A DNA stretch of 64,000 nt from CALCNS01 sp937897315 (GTDB lineage Bacteria > Bacillota > JAAYKD01): assembly GCA_036744005.1 (NCBI GenBank), contig DAINOJ010000012.1:1-64000 (forward strand). The letters run 5' to 3'. Under the pieces are notes generated by a model. It did not search any database and was not told the DNA's origin. It saw only the letters and a list, made by a program, of their open reading frames with translations. Every line of letters starts with the position of its first letter. Positions within the stretch are counted from its first letter, which is position 1. The translations under genes and the position numbers were made by a program. Below, piece by piece: positions 57,684 through 64,000 of the stretch.

Positions 57684-57712
57684 AGGGACCCATGTTTTCA
57701 TAGGTCCCTTAT
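57684..57712 (+). terminator. Second hairpin between rpmH and rnpA
   Basis: Stem AGGGACC / GGTCCCT around CATGTTTTCATA, followed by TATT. It may give extra termination or mark an RNA processing site, lowering rnpA expression relative to L34. Confidence 0.55.
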
Positions 57713-57765
57713 TCGTGTGAAACAAGGAGCAAAGTTTAAGCCACGATGGGGAAACAGGTGATGAT

Positions 57766-58128
57766 TTGAAAAAGCGCTGGATTCGATTACAAAAGAACCG
57801 TGATTTTCAAAAGGTATACGAAAAAGGGCGTTTTTTTGTTCATCCTAGTTTAGTTTTATATCTCTTAAAACGTCCCGGTATCAATAATGGACGAATTGGC
57901 TTTGCTGCCGGAAAAAAGATCGGCAATGCGGTGCAACGCAATCGAGTGAGGCGCCAATTAAAAGAAGTGGTTCGACTTTATGGTAGACCGGATTATTTTA
58001 GCGACTGTGATATTATCGTCATGATTCGCAAACCGGCATTGGATGGTCGGTTTCATGATATTCGGGAAGCGTACACATATTGTGAGAAGAAGGCCATTTC
58101 GTGGTTAAAAAGCAATAGTAAAGCATAG
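57766..58128 (+). CDS. rnpA: Ribonuclease P protein component
   Basis: 120 residues starting at TTG with CAGGTGATG upstream. The RNR motif is FAAGKKIGNAVQRNRVRRQLKEV, which contacts RNase P RNA and the tRNA leader. The N-terminal RLQKNRDFQKVYEKGR is also conserved. It matures tRNA 5' ends. Its stop abuts the yidD GTG start. Confidence 0.95.
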   Translation: MKKRWIRLQKNRDFQKVYEKGRFFVHPSLVLYLLKRPGINNGRIGFAAGKKIGNAVQRNRVRRQLKEVVRLYGRPDYFSDCDIIVMIRKPALDGRFHDIREAYTYCEKKAISWLKSNSKA

Positions 58129-58347
58129 GTGAATGTGATGAAAGGCGTTTTATTGAGCGGAATTCGGATGTATCGGCAATATATCTCTCCATGGAAAGCT
58201 CCAAGTTGCCGATTTCAACCGACCTGTTCTTTATATGCCTATGAAGCCATTCAAAAATACGGAGCTCTGAAGGGCTCGTGGTTAGGAATGAAGCGCATAT
58301 TGAAATGCGGCCCTTGGCATCCGGGTGGATACGACCCGGTTCCATAA
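58129..58347 (+). CDS. yidD: Membrane protein insertion efficiency factor YidD
   Basis: 72 residues with the conserved MYRQYISPWKAPSCRFQPTC, SLYAYEAIQKYGALKG and CGPWHPGGYDPVP. It aids YidC/Sec insertion in the membrane. Start GTG immediately follows the rnpA stop; an in-frame ATG lies three codons downstream. It belongs to the standard rnpA-yidD-yidC string. Confidence 0.95.
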   Translation: MNVMKGVLLSGIRMYRQYISPWKAPSCRFQPTCSLYAYEAIQKYGALKGSWLGMKRILKCGPWHPGGYDPVP

Positions 58348-58423
58348 GGATTTGGAATCTTTCGAACGATTGACCTCGTTTGTAATAGATATATTTCCCT
58401 GCTTTTGCAGAGAGGAGCATGTT

Positions 58424-59089
58424 ATGAGCCAGATTATGAATGCAATCACTGAGATTGCTCAGGTGGCACTGGATTGGTGCTTTTCCATTACCGGGAACTA
58501 TGGATTAGCCATTATCTTATTTACAGTTATTTTCACCGCTTTGTTAACCCCGACTCGAATTGCTTCGGTAAAACAAAGCAAAGCAACGCTTTTGTTGCAA
58601 CCCCAGCTAAACGAGATTAACGAGAAGTTTAAAGGAAATCCAGAAAAAATTAACGCAGCCACCCAAGAACTGTGGAAAAAGTATGGCATCAATCCCTTGG
58701 CGGGTTGTTTACCAACGTTATTACAGTTACCCATTTTTATTGCTGTTCTATCTGTTTTTAGAAATATCTCTTTTCCAGAAGGACCTGCAAGTGCATTCTT
58801 GTGGATTAGCAACTTAGCAGAAATCGATCCATATCGAATTTTGCCAATCCTAGCAGGCGTGGCTTCTTATTTACAGTCTTGGGCTTCCGGATTAACGAAA
58901 GATCCCAAACAAAGAACAACCGTTATGATGATGCCGGCGATGATGACTTGGATTTGCTGGAGTCAACCGGCCAGTTTAGGAATTTATTGGGCAGTCAGTC
59001 AATTAGCTTATATGGCTCAAAGCTTAATTGTAGGACGATTTATCACAGTGTCACCTATTGCGGAGGAAAATGCCGATACAAAAAAATAG
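58424..59089 (+). CDS. yidC: YidC/OxaA membrane protein insertase
   Basis: 221 residues from ATG 58424, with AGAGGAG upstream; a longer frame that overlaps yidD lacks support. Core helices include NYGLAIILFTVIFTALLTPTRI, NPLAGCLPTLLQLPIFIAVL and the last helices PAMMTWICWSQPASLGIYWAV. No lipobox is seen in this short form, unlike Bacillus SpoIIIJ. It inserts and folds membrane proteins with or without SecYEG. The jag gene follows at 33 nt. Confidence 0.94.
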   Translation: MSQIMNAITEIAQVALDWCFSITGNYGLAIILFTVIFTALLTPTRIASVKQSKATLLLQPQLNEINEKFKGNPEKINAATQELWKKYGINPLAGCLPTLLQLPIFIAVLSVFRNISFPEGPASAFLWISNLAEIDPYRILPILAGVASYLQSWASGLTKDPKQRTTVMMMPAMMTWICWSQPASLGIYWAVSQLAYMAQSLIVGRFITVSPIAEENADTKK

Positions 59090-59122
59090 GTTTCGCTTTC
59101 TTAGAAAGGATGATGTGACATC

Positions 59123-60076
59123 ATGCGTTCAATCGAAAAAAAAGCGAAGACGGTAGACGAGGCCATTTGGTCCGGTCTGCAAGAACTGCAACTCAACAGA
59201 GACCAGGTTCGGGTAGAGATTATTGAACCAGGCAGCAAAGGGTTTTTGGGCTTAGGTGCGAAAGCGGCACATGTTCGCTTAACTGAAGTGCAAAGTGAAG
59301 AGAAAGTTTCCTTTGCAGAGATGATTAAAGCAGATTTGAATATGAGTATGAAACCAGAAGAACGTGCACCGGAAAAGAAAGCCGCACCGGTAAAACCCAT
59401 TCCCCCTAAACCAGAAGTAAAACCGGCGATTTCTGCTCTTCCTCAAGAGAAGATTTCTCCTAAAACAGAAAAAGAACCACCGATTTACGAAAAAATCGAG
59501 AACAAATCTCTTCGCCGAAACAAAACCAATACACGACCGGAAACCAGCTCAAGACCACCCATGCGTCGAGATCATAAACGAATATCCCGAACCGAAGATG
59601 AATCTTGGCCAATTCCAATCGAAGAAGCACCGAAGAAGGCATATGAATTTGCGGACCAGCTCATTCAAGCCATGAAACTGAAGTGTAAAGTGAATGTCAG
59701 AACCGACGAAGATGGCATTTTTGTCAATCTATCTGGGGATGCAGATGATTTGGGTATGTTGATAGGCAAGCGGGGATCTACATTAGATGCTTTCCAGTAT
59801 TTATTGACGGTCGTGGTGAATCGTGGAAAAGATGACCACGTTCGTGTAACCTTAAACGTTGGAGATTATCGTAAACGACGGGAAGAAACCTTATTGAGAT
59901 TAGCGCAACGGTTGGCAGGTGAAGTGGAACAAAGCGGTAAATCCGTCGCATTGGAACCTATGTCACCGAGGGAACGTCGCTTGATTCACATGGCTTTACA
60001 AGAGCATGCCGGAGTGTATACCGAATCTGCCGGCGAAGACGCATTCCGTCATGTAGTGATTTACAAAAGAGTATAA
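59123..60076 (+). CDS. jag: RNA-binding protein KhpB (Jag)
   Basis: 317 residues: N-terminal Jag_N domain with EPGSKGFLGLGAKAA, a charged Pro/Lys-rich linker (about 75-165), a KH domain (LGMLIGKRGSTLDAFQYLL) and a C-terminal R3H motif (REERRLIHMAL-like segment PRERRLIHMALQEH). In Firmicutes KhpA/KhpB bind RNA and affect cell elongation. It follows yidC as usual. Its terminator lies downstream. Confidence 0.93.
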   Translation: MRSIEKKAKTVDEAIWSGLQELQLNRDQVRVEIIEPGSKGFLGLGAKAAHVRLTEVQSEEKVSFAEMIKADLNMSMKPEERAPEKKAAPVKPIPPKPEVKPAISALPQEKISPKTEKEPPIYEKIENKSLRRNKTNTRPETSSRPPMRRDHKRISRTEDESWPIPIEEAPKKAYEFADQLIQAMKLKCKVNVRTDEDGIFVNLSGDADDLGMLIGKRGSTLDAFQYLLTVVVNRGKDDHVRVTLNVGDYRKRREETLLRLAQRLAGEVEQSGKSVALEPMSPRERRLIHMALQEHAGVYTESAGEDAFRHVVIYKRV

Positions 60077-60106
60077 AAACGCGCTCCTGCTTGAGGGGCT
60101 GCAACC

Positions 60107-60141
60107 AAAGCATAGCGTGTGTAAACTAGCTATGCTTTTCT
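60107..60141 (+). terminator. Terminator between jag and mnmE
   Basis: Perfect 10-bp stem AAAGCATAGC / GCTATGCTTT with a 12-nt loop, followed by TCTC. Confidence 0.75.
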
Positions 60142-60180
60142 CATCCTTAATGAGAACGTGATAAAGAAAGGTAGGATCCT

Positions 60181-61566
60181 ATGTGGACATCCATAGAAAC
60201 CATTGCGGCAATTTCAACCCCGCCCGGAGAAGGTGGAATTGGAATTATTCGCATCAGTGGAGCTCAAGCATTACCGACCGCTATGAAAATACTTAGGATC
60301 CCTGGCTTAAAGAATCAGACCATGAAACCCAGAGTGGTTTATCACGGGTATGTTATGGATCCTGTTGCGTTTAAAAAAGTAGATGAAGTGATTTGTTTTT
60401 ACTTTCAGGCTCCACACAGTTATACGGGTGAAGATATCGTTGAGATTCAGACGCATGGGGGTATTGTAGTTTTACAGAACGTGCTAACAATGCTATTGGA
60501 TCAAGGCGTCACCGCTGCAGAAGCAGGTGAGTTTACAAAACGAGCGTTCCTAAACGGAAGATTGGATTTAACTCAAGCCGAAGCAGTTATGGATTTGATT
60601 CAAGCGAACAGTAGTGCCGGAGCGGCACAAGCGATGAATCAGTTGGATGGGCTCTTGGGCCGTTTTATCCGAAAAGCAATTACAAGAATCCTACATCTCA
60701 TTGCTTCGATTGAGGTTAGTTTAGATTTCCCTGAAGATTATGATGCCCTCGATAGCGATGCCATGCTACAAGTATTGGATGATTTGATGGCACAACTTCA
60801 AGAGTTAGCAGATACTGCACAGCAAGGAAGAATCATTCGGCAAGGGCTAAAAGTGGTCATCGCGGGTAGACCCAATGTTGGGAAATCATCTTTGCTTAAC
60901 AGCCTTTTAGGAGAAGATCGGGCGATAGTGACCGCTCGAGCCGGAACAACTCGGGATGTCTTGGAAGAGAGATTACAATTAGAAGGGATTGTCGTGCGCC
61001 TTATTGATACAGCCGGTCTGCACGAAAGTGAAGACGAGATTGAACAATTGGGCATGGCAAGAACGAGAGCAGCGATTGAATCTGCAGATTTAGTGCTTTG
61101 GGTCATGGATGCTAACGAAGTCCTGCAACCAGAAGACTACGAATTAGCAGAAATGATTCGAAAGAGATCCATGATTCCGGTTATGAATAAAACGGACTTA
61201 TCCGATGGTAGAGAACTGGCGGAGTCCTTACATCGATTGGGTATACCACACAGGCCGGTCTTCATTGCGGCAGCTCAAGGTCAAGGACTAGGGGACTTAC
61301 GAGAAGCCATACGACAAGAGGTTTTCTCGGGAAAAGCGGTAGCCAATAATCAGCCGGTATTGACAAAGCTTTGGCATCAAGAGAAAGTAGCAAAGGCAAT
61401 GGAGCAATTGCTTCTGTGTAAAACGGCGGTGGAAAGTCATTGGCCTGAAGACTGCTACGTCATCCATCTTAGGGATGCTTATTTGGCGCTAGCTTCCATT
61501 GTTGGTGAAACTGCCTCTGAAGATATTATTCAAACAATTTTTGAACAATTCTGCGTAGGGAAATAA
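60181..61566 (+). CDS. mnmE: tRNA modification GTPase MnmE (TrmE)
   Basis: 461 residues. N-terminal tetrahydrofolate-binding domain (IAAISTPPGEGGIGIIRISG, HSYTGEDIVEIQTHGG), helical domain, central GTPase (G1 GRPNVGKSS, G3 DTAGL, G4 NKTD) and the C-terminal CVGK with the essential Cys. With MnmG it places the carboxymethylaminomethyl group on U34 of certain tRNAs. AAAGGTAGG precedes the ATG. The mnmG gene follows at once. Confidence 0.97.
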   Translation: MWTSIETIAAISTPPGEGGIGIIRISGAQALPTAMKILRIPGLKNQTMKPRVVYHGYVMDPVAFKKVDEVICFYFQAPHSYTGEDIVEIQTHGGIVVLQNVLTMLLDQGVTAAEAGEFTKRAFLNGRLDLTQAEAVMDLIQANSSAGAAQAMNQLDGLLGRFIRKAITRILHLIASIEVSLDFPEDYDALDSDAMLQVLDDLMAQLQELADTAQQGRIIRQGLKVVIAGRPNVGKSSLLNSLLGEDRAIVTARAGTTRDVLEERLQLEGIVVRLIDTAGLHESEDEIEQLGMARTRAAIESADLVLWVMDANEVLQPEDYELAEMIRKRSMIPVMNKTDLSDGRELAESLHRLGIPHRPVFIAAAQGQGLGDLREAIRQEVFSGKAVANNQPVLTKLWHQEKVAKAMEQLLLCKTAVESHWPEDCYVIHLRDAYLALASIVGETASEDIIQTIFEQFCVGK

Positions 61567-61578
61567 GGGGTGTCCGGA

Positions 61579-63456
61579 ATGAATTATGACTATGATGTTA
61601 TTGTGGTTGGTGCCGGGCATGCCGGATGCGAAGCTGCTTTGGCCGCTTCAAGAATGGGCGCACGCACTTTAATATTTACGATTAGTTTGGATTTTATAGC
61701 ACAATTACCCTGTAATCCGGCTATGGGTGGACCGGCTAAAAGCCATTTGATTCGGGAAATCGACGCTTTAGGTGGCGAAATAGGACGCGCAACAGATGCT
61801 TGTTCCATACAAATGCGGAGATTAAACACCAGCAAAGGGCCCGCGGTGCAATCCTTAAGAGCCCAAGTGGATCGTGTCTTATACTTAAGATATATGAAAC
61901 AGGTTCTAGAAGAACAGGACAATTTGACCTTAAAGCAAGGAATGGTAGAAGATTTATTGGTGGATCATGGTCAAGTCTATGGAATTCGGACGGAATTGGG
62001 ATTACAATTTACTGCTCCAAAAATAATTCTAGCGACAGGTACATTCCTTATGGGGAAAATCATCATCGGAGAGCATCAGGAGAGTTCTGGACCAGACGGG
62101 TTAAAACCCTCTCAGAAGCTAAGTCAGAGTTTGAAAGATCTACGGTTACCCCTTAGAAGGTTTAAGACGGGAACACCGGCTAGAGTGGCTGGAAAGTCCT
62201 TGGATTTTAGTAAAATGCTCGAACAAAAGGGAGAAGAATACCCTTTAAAATTTAGTTTTGAAAGCAAATATCCCAGTCTCCCCATGCGAAGTTGCTGGTT
62301 GACTTGGACCACCGAGGAAACACATTCCATTATTCGCGATAATATTCATCGTGCTCCCCTGTTCTCTGGCGCAATTGAGGGGACCGGTCCTAGATATTGT
62401 CCTAGTATAGAAGATAAAGTGATGCGTTTCCGTGATAAAGAGAGGCATCAGCTGTTTTTGGAACCGACAGGAATGGAAACTGACGAAATGTATGTTCAGG
62501 GTATGTCGACTAGTTTACCCATAGACATCCAACTTTCTTTTTTGAGATCCATACCGGGGTTAGAGAACGTGGAGATGATGCGTCCGGGATATGCCATTGA
62601 ATACGATTGTATCGACCCATTGGAACTAAAAGCGACTTTAGAAGTTAAAAGCATACCAGGTTTATATTCAGTAGGACAGCTAAATGGGACTTCAGGATAT
62701 GAGGAGGCAGCAGCACAAGGATTGGTAGCCGGAATCAACGCGGTGTTGTCATTGAGAAATCAAGAAGCCTTTGTTTTATCTCGTTCACAAGCCTATATTG
62801 GAGTTCTTATTGACGATTTGATTACCAAAGGTACGAATGAACCTTACCGCTTGATGACCGCTCGGTCTGAATACAGACTTTTACTTCGGCAAGACAATGC
62901 GGATCGCAGATTAACAGAAGAGGGATATCGATTGGGCTTGATACACTTAGAGCGATATCAACAATTCAAAGATAAAATACGCATCGTTGATGAGCAAATC
63001 GAGAGAATGGAGAAAACGTATCTTCCTCCCAGTGAACAACTAAATCAAGCTTTAGAAAAGGCGGGAACGACTCCGCTGGAACATGGAGTATCGTTGGCAG
63101 CGCTATTACGCAGACCGCAACTCGACATTCAGTTTGTTTTACCCTTTGATCGTGTTTTATCGACGCTGCCTTTGGATGTTTTGGAGCAAATTGAAGTAGA
63201 AGTTGTGTATTCCGGCTACATTCGACAACAAATGGAACAAGTGGAACGACAGAAGCGCATGGAAGGTGTAGCACTTTCGGAAAACATTGCGTATGAAGAC
63301 ATACATGGAATCTCTAAGGAAGCACGAGAAAAATTGCTTCGAGTGAAGCCGCGCAACATTGGTCAGGCTTCCAGAATCTCGGGAGTCAGCCCAGCCGATA
63401 TATCGGTATTGATGATTTGGTTGGAACAGCAGCGGCGAAAAGGAGAAATCATATGA
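61579..63456 (+). CDS. mnmG: tRNA uridine 5-carboxymethylaminomethyl modification enzyme MnmG (GidA)
   Basis: 625 residues from ATG 61579 (GGGGTG six bases upstream; GTG at 61570 is an alternative). FAD Rossmann VIVVGAGHAGCEAALAASRMG at the start, PCNPAMGGPAKSHLIREIDAL (with the catalytic Cys), and the C-terminal helical region ending in ISGVSPADISVLMIWLEQQ that binds MnmE. Modifies wobble U34 in tRNA. Its stop overlaps rsmG (ATGA). Confidence 0.97.
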   Translation: MNYDYDVIVVGAGHAGCEAALAASRMGARTLIFTISLDFIAQLPCNPAMGGPAKSHLIREIDALGGEIGRATDACSIQMRRLNTSKGPAVQSLRAQVDRVLYLRYMKQVLEEQDNLTLKQGMVEDLLVDHGQVYGIRTELGLQFTAPKIILATGTFLMGKIIIGEHQESSGPDGLKPSQKLSQSLKDLRLPLRRFKTGTPARVAGKSLDFSKMLEQKGEEYPLKFSFESKYPSLPMRSCWLTWTTEETHSIIRDNIHRAPLFSGAIEGTGPRYCPSIEDKVMRFRDKERHQLFLEPTGMETDEMYVQGMSTSLPIDIQLSFLRSIPGLENVEMMRPGYAIEYDCIDPLELKATLEVKSIPGLYSVGQLNGTSGYEEAAAQGLVAGINAVLSLRNQEAFVLSRSQAYIGVLIDDLITKGTNEPYRLMTARSEYRLLLRQDNADRRLTEEGYRLGLIHLERYQQFKDKIRIVDEQIERMEKTYLPPSEQLNQALEKAGTTPLEHGVSLAALLRRPQLDIQFVLPFDRVLSTLPLDVLEQIEVEVVYSGYIRQQMEQVERQKRMEGVALSENIAYEDIHGISKEAREKLLRVKPRNIGQASRISGVSPADISVLMIWLEQQRRKGEII

Positions 63457-64000
63457 AAGAGGATATTGTCGCTAAGTTTAAGCTGGGAGCAGCAGTGTGG
63501 GGTATTGATTTACAGGAAAAACAACTACAACGTTTTTCCATATACTTAGATTTTCTCTTGCAATATAACGAAAAGGTCAATTTAACTGCTTTGACAGAAG
63601 AAGAAGAAGTGATGGAGAAGCATTTTCTCGACTCGTTGTCTGTCATGCAAGTTGCACCGCTGCGACCTGGGATGTCGTTGATTGATATTGGAACCGGTGC
63701 GGGATTTCCGGGAGTACCGCTGTTAATCATGGAACCCAATATTCAATTGACACTTTTAGACTCCTTAAAGAAACGATTGAATTTTTTAGAAGAGTTGCTA
63801 AGCAAATTGGACTTAACGGCTCATTTGGTACACCATAGAGCCGAAGATGGAGCACATAATGCCTTATATCGAGAAAGATTTGACCTCGCGGTTGCCAGAG
63901 CAGTTGCTCCCTTGCCGGTATTGCTGGAATACTGTTTGCCGTATGTGCGCTCAGGGGGACGCTTTTTGGCGATGAAAGGACCTTCGCTCACTGAAGAACT
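63453..64000 (+). CDS. rsmG: 16S rRNA (guanine-527-N7)-methyltransferase RsmG, 3' end outside the window
   Basis: At least 182 residues are visible and the frame runs past the window end. GidB/RsmG signatures are LQYNEKVNLTAL, EKHFLDSLS and the SAM loop LIDIGTGAGFPGVPLLI, with FDLAVARAVAPLPVL later. It methylates G527 of 16S rRNA; loss gives low-level streptomycin resistance in other bacteria. The ATG overlaps the mnmG stop and has AAAGGAG upstream. Confidence 0.96.
   Translation, partial: MKEDIVAKFKLGAAVWGIDLQEKQLQRFSIYLDFLLQYNEKVNLTALTEEEEVMEKHFLDSLSVMQVAPLRPGMSLIDIGTGAGFPGVPLLIMEPNIQLTLLDSLKKRLNFLEELLSKLDLTAHLVHHRAEDGAHNALYRERFDLAVARAVAPLPVLLEYCLPYVRSGGRFLAMKGPSLTEE

Noticed and set aside
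1..64000. CRISPR array, insertion sequence, prophage or attachment site
   Set aside because: No regularly spaced repeats, transposase, integrase or phage structural genes were seen anywhere in the window.

Overview
The window looks like the replication-origin region of a low-to-mid GC anaerobic Firmicute of the clostridial type. The reasons are the order rsmG-mnmG-mnmE-jag-yidC-yidD-rnpA-rpmH / oriC / dnaA-dnaN-S4 protein-recF-remB / gyrB-gyrA, a complete walRKHI+walJ cluster, S-layer-homology proteins, oxygen-sensitive Fe-S and molybdenum enzymes, and a selenocysteine peroxiredoxin. The species cannot be named from the sequence alone.

Layout, left to right. 0-6 kb (minus strand): an S-layer GH18 protein, an S9 peptidase and a PepV-type dipeptidase. 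5.6-13.7 kb (minus): a long cell-envelope operon, walR-walK-walH-walI-murA-(COG2426)-walJ-rlmH, with an M23/LysM/G5 peptidase gene upstream whose promoter carries a WalR-type direct repeat. 15.8-16.0 kb: tRNA-Gly(CCC) and tRNA-Thr(TGT). 16.2-20.1 kb (plus): a four-gene surface-polymer O-acylation operon (SGNH, DUF4358 lipoprotein, MBOAT, DHHW). 20.1-20.9 kb: a selenoprotein peroxiredoxin (UGA at 20390-20392 read as Sec), which automatic calling splits in two. 20.9-24 kb (minus): GNAT, DUF2156 and a single-module AAA ATPase with an unrecognised N-terminus. 24-32 kb: DegV, a ferredoxin-domain aldo/keto reductase, an SLH-BsuPI protein, an M20 amidohydrolase, a PlsC-like acyltransferase, and a small sugar operon (PfkB kinase + D-lyxose/mannose isomerase + pentapeptide protein).

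32.1-46.9 kb (plus) is the most interesting region. It holds a Mop-type molybdenum aldehyde oxidoreductase with a tightly packed accessory cluster: a dicluster Fe-S/flavin oxidoreductase, a small Cys-rich redox protein, a radical SAM protein, a methyltransferase, an adenylate-forming ligase, a PpnP nucleoside phosphorylase, a MobA-like NTP transferase fused to a ModE-like winged helix, a THEP1-NTPase/HD-phosphohydrolase fusion, XdhC and a FecCD-type ABC importer. Most of these genes overlap by 1-4 nt or are a few bases apart. The set resembles the Desulfovibrio DVU1551-DVU1559 gene set, whose joint biochemical role is, to my knowledge, undefined. It probably matures the molybdenum cofactor or carries electrons for the oxidoreductase.

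47-64 kb is housekeeping: tag, ppa, gyrA/gyrB, the dnaA operon, oriC, and the rpmH-to-rsmG block on the other replichore. DnaA boxes form two clusters, one upstream of dnaA and one between remB and gyrB, so the origin may be bipartite around the whole dnaA operon. No CRISPR array, insertion sequence or prophage was seen.
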